Below, piece by piece: positions 55,025 through 63,306 of a stretch of 64,000 bases of DNA. Where the stretch lies: contig DHHQ01000020.1 in assembly GCA_002403375.1 (NCBI GenBank), positions 1-64,000 of the forward strand, given 5' to 3'. This DNA comes from Thiobacillus denitrificans (GTDB lineage Bacteria; Pseudomonadota; Gammaproteobacteria; Burkholderiales; Thiobacillaceae). Position 1 is the first letter of the stretch. Every line of letters starts with the position of its first letter. The notes below the pieces were generated by a model. That model saw only the letters and a list, made by a program, of their open reading frames with translations, had not been told where the DNA came from and made no database searches. The translations under genes were made by a program, and so were the position numbers.

Positions 55025-55849
55025 ATGAACCTCCGCAAACAACCATCCTGCCACTGCTTTGTCATCACGCTGGAGCATTCCGAAGACCGCCGCGAAGCTA
55101 TTTCGAGCCGGCTGGACGAGCTCAAGATCCCGTTCGAGTTTCACCCCGGCGTGGATGGCAGAAAAATTGATCTGCTCCAGCACCCCGGCTATTCAAGGTG
55201 GAAAAGAAGAATGTTTTTCGGCAGGGATCTCAGCCAAGGTGAATTCGGCTGCATCCTCGCCCACAAATCAATCTATGAACGAATCGCGGCCGAAAACATC
55301 GAGGTGGCGCTCATCCTGGAGGACGACGCCATTCTTGGCGACGAGTTGCCCGGGGTCGTCAATGCCCTGCTGCAGCTCCAGAACTGGGACATCGTCAGAT
55401 TTCTTGGGCGCAAGAAGAACTATCGCGCTTCCCGGATAATTGCGCCGCTGCCCGGGACGCAAAATCATCTCGCCAGGCCGCATGGCATGCCGGGAGGGGC
55501 CTACGGCTACGTCATCAACAATCACGGTGCCAAGCGGCTGCTTTCGATGATGGAAAGAAACTGGCTTCCCATCGATACCCTGCATGGCGTGTCCTGGCTG
55601 ACGAAACTGAACAGCGTATCAGTCGTTCCGTCGCCGGTCCTGCCAAACGACGATGTGCCTTCCTGCATCGACGAACAGGATTCCAATTTGCGCTGGGACA
55701 AATCGGTCAGCCTTTCCGGATGGCGGCGGTTAGTCTATCCGCTGACGCGCGGGGCCCGGAAAACGTACTGCAATGTGTGGGTAAAATACGTCTGGCTCAC
55801 CACATTGCTGCCGGACCGCAAACTGTCGAGGCAACTCGCGAACCGCTGA
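55025..55849 (+). CDS. GT25 glycosyltransferase (LPS type)
   Basis: A 274-residue protein with CFVITLEHSEDRREAISSRL at the start, GEFGCILAHKSIYERI, and ALILEDDAILGDEL in the acidic motif of GT25. The tail is basic. GT25 LPS enzymes are cytoplasmic and often galactosyl- or glucosyltransferases. It starts 20 bp after the ligase gene. A paralogue lies two genes further on. Confidence 0.88.
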   Translation: MNLRKQPSCHCFVITLEHSEDRREAISSRLDELKIPFEFHPGVDGRKIDLLQHPGYSRWKRRMFFGRDLSQGEFGCILAHKSIYERIAAENIEVALILEDDAILGDELPGVVNALLQLQNWDIVRFLGRKKNYRASRIIAPLPGTQNHLARPHGMPGGAYGYVINNHGAKRLLSMMERNWLPIDTLHGVSWLTKLNSVSVVPSPVLPNDDVPSCIDEQDSNLRWDKSVSLSGWRRLVYPLTRGARKTYCNVWVKYVWLTTLLPDRKLSRQLANR

Positions 55850-55903
55850 CGCCAGCATAACAATTCAGTCGCCCGCGACGCTTCCGGAAAAACCCAAGGC
55901 TCA

Positions 55904-56656
55904 ATGCAGAACGTAAATGTCCTTTGCCTCAAATGGGGCAACCGCTACGGCCCTCACTACGTCAACATCCTGTATCGAGCCGTCGGCCGCAACCTGAAGC
56001 GGCCATTTCGCTTTTTCTGCTGCACCGACGACCCCAGCGGGCTGGACGAAGGCGTTGAGATCATCCCGTTTCCAGCCAACCCCGGCGTCAAGCGCGGCTG
56101 GCCCGACATCCTGGTCAAGTTGGCGATCCTGAGGGACGGATTCGGCGGCTTGCAGGGGCCGACGCTGTTTCTGGATCTGGACGTGGCGATCACCGGGCCG
56201 ATCGACGGCTTCTTCGACTACAAGCCCGGCGAGTTCTGCATCATCCATAACTGGGTGCACTGGCGAAAAGCAGCGCTGGGACGGCGGCCGGCGGTGGGGA
56301 ACTCCTCCGTCTTCCGCTTCGAAGCGGGAAAATCCGGCTACGCCTACGAAACATTCCTGCGCGAAATGGACCGTGCCGAGAACCGCGCCATCTTCAACAC
56401 CGAACAGGCCTTTCTGACCTACGCCATGGGCAATCCGCAGTGGTGGCCGGACGAATGGGTCCAGAGTTACAAGTGGAACTGCCGCCCGGCCTTTCCGCTC
56501 AATCTGTTCCGTGCGCCGAAGCTTCCGGAGGGCTGCCGTATCCTGGTGTTCCATGGCCGCCCCGACCCGGACGAAGCCATCCGCGGATACCGCGGACGCA
56601 AGCTCCACCATCGGACGCTCCCCGCGCCGTGGATCGCCGACTATTGGAAGCTGTGA
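55904..56656 (+). CDS. Putative glycosyltransferase
   Basis: A 250-residue protein with a DxD-type motif LFLDLDVAITG near residue 88 and a GT-A-like N-terminal strand (VNVLCLKWGNRYGPHYVNIL). Other features are FCIIHNW and IFNTEQAFLTYAMG. No family is certain; it looks like a DxD-containing GT-A enzyme. Its stop overlaps the next start by one base. Flanked by two GT25 genes, so a role in the same glycan is likely. Confidence 0.75.
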   Translation: MQNVNVLCLKWGNRYGPHYVNILYRAVGRNLKRPFRFFCCTDDPSGLDEGVEIIPFPANPGVKRGWPDILVKLAILRDGFGGLQGPTLFLDLDVAITGPIDGFFDYKPGEFCIIHNWVHWRKAALGRRPAVGNSSVFRFEAGKSGYAYETFLREMDRAENRAIFNTEQAFLTYAMGNPQWWPDEWVQSYKWNCRPAFPLNLFRAPKLPEGCRILVFHGRPDPDEAIRGYRGRKLHHRTLPAPWIADYWKL

Positions 56657-57495
56657 TGCCGCAGGCCGGACTCGACGCCTTCTGGGACATGGTAGACGGC
56701 GTTCTAGTCGTCAACCTCGACAGCCGCCCCGATCGGTGGCAGGACCTGCTGGCCAGGACTGCCGGTGTCATTCCTGCTGGCAAGCTGCATCGGCTGCCCG
56801 CCACGCTGGGCGCGGCCCTGCCTGGCTTCGGCGTGGCCCCCTGGTTTCGCGGCCGCAAGCGCGACAAGACCTGGGCGGGACGCGCCGGCTGCGCGCTCTC
56901 GCACCGCGCCGCGATTGCCCACGCCCGGGAGCAAGGCTGGCGCACGGTGCTGATCCTGGAAGACGACATCGAACTCGAGCCCGGACTGGTTGACGTGCTG
57001 GCTGCCCTGCCCCAAGCCCTGCAGCGCAGCGGGTGGGACGTATGTTATCTGGGCTTCACCGACCCGGTTTCGCCTTACTGCGCACTCGCGGCATTGCCCG
57101 CCGGGCGGAAGCTGTATTCGGTTGCAGGCTGCAATACGGCCCATGCCTATGTGCTTAAGAACAGCACGTTCGATTGGCTGCTGGGCCGGCTGCCGACAGA
57201 AAACGAGATCTGGCCCTGGATCAGCCGCCACCGCGCCATCGACCGCTGGTATTACCGCAATCTGGCGCGGCGCTTCAAGGTGAGCGCAGTGTCACCATCC
57301 ATCATCAACCAGCAGGTCGGCTTTTCAGACATCACACAACGTAATACCAGCCGAGTGCACAGCACCCGCGTGCCCGGAAAACACTACGGCCCTCTCGCGT
57401 ATTGGTGGCTCGGGCGACTGCGTTGGCTGGGATACCGGTTGGCCGAGCCGCGCGACTGGCTGCGCGGGCGTATCAAGCAACTGCGCGGATTCTAA
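56656..57495 (+). CDS. GT25 glycosyltransferase (second)
   Basis: A 279-residue protein with DGVLVVNLDSRPDRWQDLL, GRAGCALSHRAAIAHAREQG and TVLILEDDIELEPG, the GT25 set. The C-terminal half has FKVSAVSPSIINQQVGFSDI and a basic tail. It is a distant paralogue of the GT25 two genes upstream, with a single-base TGATG-type overlap with the preceding gene. Confidence 0.88.
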   Translation: MPQAGLDAFWDMVDGVLVVNLDSRPDRWQDLLARTAGVIPAGKLHRLPATLGAALPGFGVAPWFRGRKRDKTWAGRAGCALSHRAAIAHAREQGWRTVLILEDDIELEPGLVDVLAALPQALQRSGWDVCYLGFTDPVSPYCALAALPAGRKLYSVAGCNTAHAYVLKNSTFDWLLGRLPTENEIWPWISRHRAIDRWYYRNLARRFKVSAVSPSIINQQVGFSDITQRNTSRVHSTRVPGKHYGPLAYWWLGRLRWLGYRLAEPRDWLRGRIKQLRGF

Positions 57496-57501
57496 ATATC
57501 C

Positions 57502-58572
57502 ATGAACGACCACCAGGCGGCATCGCCCCGGCTGCGGATCAAGTTCCTCGGCAAGTTCAAGCCCGGCCGTGACGGCGAAGGCTGGCTCAAGTGCTTTCCC
57601 GGCAGGCAGCCGCGCTGGGGAAACTGCGACTTCATTTTCGACCGCGATTGCCGCGACTACGACTGGCTGGTCGTCTACGACGATCTCCCTTCGCTTGCTG
57701 GTGAGCGTCATCCGCTGTGGGTGGAAGAACTGGCCTGCCCGCGGGAAAACACGCTCCTGATCACCGTCGAACCGTCGTCGATCAAGACCTACGGCAGAGC
57801 CTACCTGCGGCAGTTCAACTGGCTGCTGACCACGCAGGAACCCTGGGCGACGGGCAGGCACAGGGGCCTCATTTTCCAGCAGCCGGCACTGATCTGGTTC
57901 TACGCCGACAGTTCCCCACGCGGCGACTACGACACCCTGCGCGCGCACGTTCCGCTGGAAAAGACCGCTGACCTCTCAACGGTATGCTCCAGCAAGCGCC
58001 AGGGACACACACTGCACCGCATGCGCTACGACTTCACCCAGGCGCTCAAGACGAGGCTGCCGTTCATGGACATCTACGGCCGCGGCGTCCGGCCAGTGAC
58101 CGACAAGGCCGACGCGCTCGATCCCTACCGCTACCACCTGGCGATCGAGAACCACCTGGGCTTGCACCACTGGACGGAAAAGCTTGCCGACCCCTTCATC
58201 GGTGCCTGCATGCCGATCTACTACGGCTGCCCCAACGCCGAGGACTACTTCCCGCCGGAAAGCTTCATCCGAATCGACATCGCCGATGCCGATGCGGCCG
58301 CCGAGACCATCCGGCGCGCCATCCGCGACGACATGTGGAAAAAGAACCTGCCTGCGATCCTGGAAAGCCGCCGCCTCGTGCTGGAGGAATACGGCCCGAT
58401 CGCCACGGTCGTGCGATTGGTCAACGAGAGGCACGTGGCCGGCGGCGCCAGGACGTCCTCACCCACCTGCATCCAGAGTCGCCGCCGCCTGCACCGGCAC
58501 CTGGTCCCGGGGCTGCGCTACGGACTGGAAAAACTCTACGTGCGGGCCCGCAACCGCTTGGCGGGAGACTGA
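57502..58572 (+). CDS. GT10 (fucosyltransferase-like) protein
   Basis: A 356-residue protein. The C-terminal half carries the GT10 motif: YRYHLAIENHLGLHHWTEKL, then GACMPIYYGCPNAEDYFPPESFIRI. GT10 enzymes are alpha-1,3/4-fucosyltransferases using GDP-fucose. The N-terminal half is less conserved. It starts 6 bp after the GT25 gene. A paralogue lies directly opposite, 15 bp away. Sugar specificity is inferred from family; fcl in this window supports it. Confidence 0.85.
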   Translation: MNDHQAASPRLRIKFLGKFKPGRDGEGWLKCFPGRQPRWGNCDFIFDRDCRDYDWLVVYDDLPSLAGERHPLWVEELACPRENTLLITVEPSSIKTYGRAYLRQFNWLLTTQEPWATGRHRGLIFQQPALIWFYADSSPRGDYDTLRAHVPLEKTADLSTVCSSKRQGHTLHRMRYDFTQALKTRLPFMDIYGRGVRPVTDKADALDPYRYHLAIENHLGLHHWTEKLADPFIGACMPIYYGCPNAEDYFPPESFIRIDIADADAAAETIRRAIRDDMWKKNLPAILESRRLVLEEYGPIATVVRLVNERHVAGGARTSSPTCIQSRRRLHRHLVPGLRYGLEKLYVRARNRLAGD

Positions 58573-58587
58573 GCACCCTGACCGCAT

Positions 58588-59571
58588 TCAGGCGAGTGCG
58601 TTGCGCAACCTGAACAGATGGCCCCGCCCGAGGCTGCGGAAAGCCTTGTGCGAGCGCAGCGTCACCGTCCTTTCCGGCAAGTCCGTCCGGTATAGAAGCT
58701 CGGCCCAGCGCGCCGCCCAAGCGAAGGGGTTGTAAATGTTCAGCACACGACTACGCGCCTCGGCGAGCGCGGCCTCACCCCGTGGTTCGACCGGCTGGTC
58801 CAGCAGCACGGCAATCCGCGCAGCCGCCGCATCGACGTCCAGATCGTTGATGGAAACCAGCGCTTCCGCCGGCAGGTAATCGCCGACGTTGGGGCAGCCC
58901 AGGTAAACCGGGTAGGCCCAGCCGAGGTAGGCGTCGGCGAGCTTTTCGGTCCAGTAGTTGGGCAGAACGCTGTTTTCGAGCACCAGATGGAAACGGTAAG
59001 GCAGGATTCCGTCCATCTTGTCGTCGATCGGCTCGAACCCGCGCCCGAAATGCACCAGCCGGTCGCCCAAGCGCTGCTTCAGGCCATCGAGGAGCGCCAG
59101 GCGCTGGCGCTGGCCTTCTGTCTTGCTGGCGTTGGAGCACACCACGGAAATGCGGTTCTGCTTTTCCGGATACGTCAGCGCACTCAAATGGTCATAGCCG
59201 TAGCGGTAGCAGTTGCTGCTCCGATCCAGGCCCACATGCCAGTTCAGTCCGAGCGCGCTGACGTGCAGATGCGGATGGCGCGACGCCGCGTGGCTGTCGA
59301 CGACATGGCCAAACTGCCCGTAGAAAGCCCGGGGATAAAGCTTCTTCGCCAAGGGCTCGCCGGCAATGAACAGGGTGTTCTCCGGGGCGCACACAAAGCG
59401 GTCGCGCGGGCGGGCATTGCCCAGCACCACGGCAAAATCCGCACGCCCCCCCTCATCGGGGTTGAAGTCGAAACGGCAGCGTCCCCACTTCAAGCTGCTG
59501 CCGGGCGTGAGCAGCTCCATGCCGCCCGGTGGGCAGTCCATGTCGGCGCGCACCAGGATTTCGCTCTTCAT
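58588..59571 (-). CDS. GT10 (fucosyltransferase-like) protein, convergent paralogue
   Basis: A 327-residue GT10 protein with YRFHLVLENSVLPNYWTEKL and YPVYLGCPNVGDYLPAEALVSI, the same motif block as its neighbour. The N-terminus (PPGGMELLTPGSSLKWGRC) differs. Its ATG overlaps the stop of the WbpM-like gene (ATGA). It is the last gene of the minus-strand glycan operon and ends 15 bp from its plus-strand paralogue. Confidence 0.85.
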   Translation of the reverse strand: MKSEILVRADMDCPPGGMELLTPGSSLKWGRCRFDFNPDEGGRADFAVVLGNARPRDRFVCAPENTLFIAGEPLAKKLYPRAFYGQFGHVVDSHAASRHPHLHVSALGLNWHVGLDRSSNCYRYGYDHLSALTYPEKQNRISVVCSNASKTEGQRQRLALLDGLKQRLGDRLVHFGRGFEPIDDKMDGILPYRFHLVLENSVLPNYWTEKLADAYLGWAYPVYLGCPNVGDYLPAEALVSINDLDVDAAAARIAVLLDQPVEPRGEAALAEARSRVLNIYNPFAWAARWAELLYRTDLPERTVTLRSHKAFRSLGRGHLFRLRNALA

Positions 59572-61400
59572 GTCTTCGACTCCATTTGATACTCCGGCAC
59601 CCAGGCCCTCAGCTGCCGCTTCACCGCCGCCTCGTCGCGCGTATCGGCATGCGCAAGCCACGCCAGGCAGTCAGCGTACCAGCCCACATCGACAGTCCGC
59701 GCCTTCGCCACGCGCAGCTTGGGATGCGGCGTCGGCAGGGTCGACTCGTCGTCGGCGAGCAGTTCCTCGTAGAGCTTCTCGCCCGGACGCAGGCCGGTGT
59801 ATTCGATGCGGATGCGCTCCTCGTCCGCGCCCGAAAGCCTGATCATGAGCTTCGCCAGTTCGGCGATCTTCACCGGCTCGCCCATGTCGAGCACGAAGAT
59901 CTCGCCGCCCTCGCCCATCAGCCCGGCCTGCAGCACCAGCTGCGCGGCCTCGGGAATCGACATGAAATAGCGCGTGATCTCGGGGTGCGTCACCGTCACC
60001 GGCCCGCCCGCCTCGATCTGCTTCTGGAACTTGGGGATCACGCTGCCCGACGAGCCGAGCACGTTGCCGAAGCGCACCGACACGAAGCGCGTGCCGTCCG
60101 CCCGCTGCATCGCCTGGCACGCCATCTCGGCGAGCCGCTTGGTCGCGCCCATCACGTTGGTCGGATTGACCGCCTTGTCGGTGGAGATCATCACGAACTT
60201 GCCCACGCCGTGCGCCTGCGCCGCGGCGGCAACGACCTGCGTGCCGAGCACGTTGTTCTTCACCGCCTCCCATGCGTTGGCGTTTTCCATCAGCGGCACG
60301 TGCTTGTAGGCCGCCGCATGGAACACCACCGCGGGCCGGTGCTCTGCCGTCACCCGGTTCACCCAGGCGGCGTTCTTCACATCGCCGATCACCGGGATGA
60401 TCTGCAGGCCGGGAAAGCGCTGCGGCAGCTCCTGCTCCATCGAATACAGCGCCAGTTCGGACTGCTCGAACAGCACCAGCTTCGCCGGCTCGAAGCGTGC
60501 GATCTGGCGGCACAGCTCGGAGCCGATCGAGCCACCCGCGCCGGTCACCATCACCACCTGTCCCGTCAACAGCCGGTGCAGGCCACTGTCGTCCAGTTGC
60601 ACCGGGTCACGCCCGAGAAGATCGTCGAGTTCGATGCTGCGCAGGCTCGCCACCGATACGCGGCCAGCGACCAGGTCCTCCAGCGAAGGCACCGTCAGCA
60701 CATTCAGCCCGGCCTCGGCGCAGGCCTGCGTGATGCGTTTGCGGACCGCGTGCGCCGCCGACGGCAGCGCGAGCACGACGTCGTCGACGCCCTTCTTCCT
60801 CGCCCAGGCCGCGACCTCGTCCAGCGGCCCCAGCACCGGGATGCCCTGCACCAGTCGCCCCAGCTTGTCGCGGCTGTCATCGAGCAGGCCCACCACATGG
60901 AAACCCGCAGGATTGCGCGCCAGCTCGCGCAGCAGGAAATCCGCCGCCGAGCCGGCGCCAGCCACCAGCACCGGCTTGCTGTCCGGGTGCAGGACGCTCG
61001 CGAGACGGTGCTCCTTCCACGCGCGGTAGGCCAGGCGGCTGCCGCCCATCAGCATCAGCAGCAGCAGCGGGTCTAGGATCAGCACGGAGCGCGGCACCAC
61101 CGCGCTGACCCGGAACAGAACCAGCACCAGAGGCACGAGCAGCGCAGCAACGCCCACCGCCATCACGATGCGCTTGAGGTCGGGCAGGCTGGCGAAGCGC
61201 CAGATGCCGCGGTAGAGGCCGAAGCGCCAGAACACCACGGCCTGCAGCGGCACCACCCAGGCGAGCGTGGAGAACTCGTCCTGGACGAACTGGGGGCGCA
61301 CCTCCAGATTGAACCGCAGCCAGTACGCACCCAGCCAGGCCAACGCCGCCACCAGGATGTCGTACAGGATGATGAGGATGGTGCGGGGATTAGCGGTCAT
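59568..61400 (-). CDS. Membrane nucleotide-sugar 4,6-dehydratase (WbpM/CapD-like)
   Basis: A 610-residue protein. The N-terminal four membrane helices (about 8-110) are followed by a nucleotide-binding linker (AGSAADFLLREL) and an SDR domain with VTGAGGSIGSELCRQI. MISTDKAVNPTNVMGATKR has Met in place of the usual catalytic Tyr, as in WbpM/FlaA1. It probably makes UDP-4-keto-6-deoxy-GlcNAc, the precursor of QuiNAc, FucNAc or bacillosamine. Overlaps GT10 downstream and the WecA-like gene upstream. Confidence 0.9.
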   Translation of the reverse strand: MTANPRTILIILYDILVAALAWLGAYWLRFNLEVRPQFVQDEFSTLAWVVPLQAVVFWRFGLYRGIWRFASLPDLKRIVMAVGVAALLVPLVLVLFRVSAVVPRSVLILDPLLLLMLMGGSRLAYRAWKEHRLASVLHPDSKPVLVAGAGSAADFLLRELARNPAGFHVVGLLDDSRDKLGRLVQGIPVLGPLDEVAAWARKKGVDDVVLALPSAAHAVRKRITQACAEAGLNVLTVPSLEDLVAGRVSVASLRSIELDDLLGRDPVQLDDSGLHRLLTGQVVMVTGAGGSIGSELCRQIARFEPAKLVLFEQSELALYSMEQELPQRFPGLQIIPVIGDVKNAAWVNRVTAEHRPAVVFHAAAYKHVPLMENANAWEAVKNNVLGTQVVAAAAQAHGVGKFVMISTDKAVNPTNVMGATKRLAEMACQAMQRADGTRFVSVRFGNVLGSSGSVIPKFQKQIEAGGPVTVTHPEITRYFMSIPEAAQLVLQAGLMGEGGEIFVLDMGEPVKIAELAKLMIRLSGADEERIRIEYTGLRPGEKLYEELLADDESTLPTPHPKLRVAKARTVDVGWYADCLAWLAHADTRDEAAVKRQLRAWVPEYQMESKT

Positions 61401-62346
61401 TGCGGCTTCGGCGCCAGCGGAAATCGATGCCGAAAAAAATCAGAAAGTAAGTTGCGGCCGCAATTATAAGCGTCGCCCCTGCGTGCAACGGAAAGGCCCG
61501 CAGCACGAACGCCAGCGCAGCCATCGTCAGCATCAATGCGTACGCGACCAGCGCAAGCTGGCGGTGGCTGGCGCCGAGCAGCACCACGCGCTGGTAGTAG
61601 TGCGAACGGTGCGCCCGCCAGACCTTCTCGCCGCGCAGCGCGCGCCGGGTGAGCGTCACGCTGGCGTCGACGATGAAGGGCGAGAACACCAGAAGCGGGA
61701 ACAGCCACGGCCACACGTCCTGCTGCGCGCCGACGATGCCCAGCGTCGCCGCCAGGAAACCGAGCGGAATCGAACCGGTGTCGCCCATGAACACCCGCGC
61801 CGGCGGAAAGTTGAAGCGCAGGAAAGCCAGCGCCGCCGCAGCAATCGAGCCGCAGAAGACGGCCAGCCCGGGCGCGTCCCCCAGCCACGCAGCCAGCGCC
61901 AGCGCGCCGAAGCCGATCGTCGCCATGCCCCCGGCCAGCCCGTCGGCGCCGTCCATGAAGTTGTAGAGATTGGTCATCCACACGACGGCGAGCGTCCCTG
62001 CCAGCAGCGCCCAGCCGGAAACACCCAGCGCCAGCAGGCAGCCCGCCGCCGCGGCGAAGTGCGCCAGAAAGCGCACCCGAACCGGGAGGCCGCGCACGTC
62101 GTCGAGCACCGACACCACCGCCAGCGCGAAGGCTCCCAGCATCACGGGTAGCAACGCCCCGTTGGCGAGCCACACGGAAACCGCGAGCACCCCGGCCATG
62201 ATCCCGAGTCCGCCGATGCGCGGCGTCGGCGTTGCATGCAGCGAACGTTCGTTGGGATGATCCATCGGCAGGCGGCTGCGCCGCAGCAACCAGGCGAGCG
62301 TCAGCCAACAAACGACAAACGCAATAACGGGCGTCCAGGTATTCAT
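61390..62346 (-). CDS. Undecaprenyl-phosphate sugar-1-phosphate transferase (WecA/WbpL-like)
   Basis: A 318-residue membrane protein with about ten helices. Motifs of the MraY/WecA superfamily: MDHPNERSLHATPTPRIGGLG, NLYNFMDGADGLAGG, VFMGDTGSIPLGF and the cytoplasmic HRSHYYQRV. It starts the lipid-linked glycan by moving a HexNAc-1-phosphate to undecaprenyl phosphate. WbpL-like substrate range (FucNAc or QuiNAc) is suggested by neighbours. Overlaps the WbpM-like gene by 11 bp and the SDR gene by 4. Confidence 0.92.
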   Translation of the reverse strand: MNTWTPVIAFVVCWLTLAWLLRRSRLPMDHPNERSLHATPTPRIGGLGIMAGVLAVSVWLANGALLPVMLGAFALAVVSVLDDVRGLPVRVRFLAHFAAAAGCLLALGVSGWALLAGTLAVVWMTNLYNFMDGADGLAGGMATIGFGALALAAWLGDAPGLAVFCGSIAAAALAFLRFNFPPARVFMGDTGSIPLGFLAATLGIVGAQQDVWPWLFPLLVFSPFIVDASVTLTRRALRGEKVWRAHRSHYYQRVVLLGASHRQLALVAYALMLTMAALAFVLRAFPLHAGATLIIAAATYFLIFFGIDFRWRRSRNDR

Positions 62347-63269
62347 GCCGACTCCGCCACGGTCGCTGCCAACCCGGCCTCCATTGAAAACGGCGGCGTC
62401 CAGCCCAGGCGAGATCGGATGGCCGAGCTGTCGACAAAGAGCGACCCTGTCAGCCGCGCCACGGCAGCGCGCTTGCCCATCAGCGCGCCTGCCAGCTGAA
62501 GCACTCCGACCGGCACCGGCACCAGGCGCGCCGGACGTCCCATCGCAGTCGCCAGCGCACGAATCAGGTCCGGCGTCGAAACCGCCTCCCCATCGTCGAG
62601 CAGAAACGTCTGCCCCGCAGCGGCAGGGTGCTCGACGCACGCCCGGATCGCATCGACGAAATTGCCAAGATACAAGACGCTGCGACGGTTGCGGATCGCC
62701 CCCAGCGGCAGCGGCCAGCCGCGCGCGACCATTTGCATCAGCCGCAGGAAATTGGCCTTCACCCCCGGTCCATAGACCAGCGGAGGCCTCAGGATCACGA
62801 CCTCCAACCCCGTTTCCTGAGCGATCCGTCGCAGGCCTTGCTCGGCCTCCCATTTGGATATCGCATAGGCATCCTCGGGCGCGGGGACGTCGGTTTCCCG
62901 ATACGGCTCATCACGGCCCTCGCCGCTGACCTTGATCGTACTGACGAAAACGAAGCGTTTCACGCCGGCCTGCGCCGCCTGGCGGGCGAGATTGAGCGTG
63001 GCTTCCGCGTTGATGGCTCGGAACAAGGCCATGGGGTCGACGGCATCTTCACGCATCATGTGCACCCGTGCCGCAAGATGCACCACTGCATCACAGCCGG
63101 CCAGCGCCTGCCACCAGTCCGTCGCCGGCCCGAGATCTCCGACTACCACCTCATTCAGCAGGCCTGATTCCCGCCGCACTGCGGAAACAACCAGGTGCCC
63201 TGACGTGCTCAGTTGGTCACACAAGATTCGTCCGACAAAGCCGGTAGCGCCAGTTACAAGTATCTTCAT
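62343..63269 (-). CDS. NAD-dependent epimerase/reductase (SDR, WbpV-like)
   Basis: A 308-residue extended SDR enzyme with TGATGFVGRILCDQL at the start, VVHLAARVHMM, and the active-site YAISKWEAEQGL. Its place directly before WbpL-like and WbpM-like genes matches the wbpV-wbpL-wbpM order of pseudomonad O-antigen loci, where WbpV reduces the 4-keto intermediate. The exact stereochemistry cannot be read from sequence. Confidence 0.85.
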   Translation of the reverse strand: MKILVTGATGFVGRILCDQLSTSGHLVVSAVRRESGLLNEVVVGDLGPATDWWQALAGCDAVVHLAARVHMMREDAVDPMALFRAINAEATLNLARQAAQAGVKRFVFVSTIKVSGEGRDEPYRETDVPAPEDAYAISKWEAEQGLRRIAQETGLEVVILRPPLVYGPGVKANFLRLMQMVARGWPLPLGAIRNRRSVLYLGNFVDAIRACVEHPAAAGQTFLLDDGEAVSTPDLIRALATAMGRPARLVPVPVGVLQLAGALMGKRAAVARLTGSLFVDSSAIRSRLGWTPPFSMEAGLAATVAESA

Positions 63270-63306
63270 TTCCCAGACACATCTTTCGACGCGCCAACAA
63301 GCCTAG

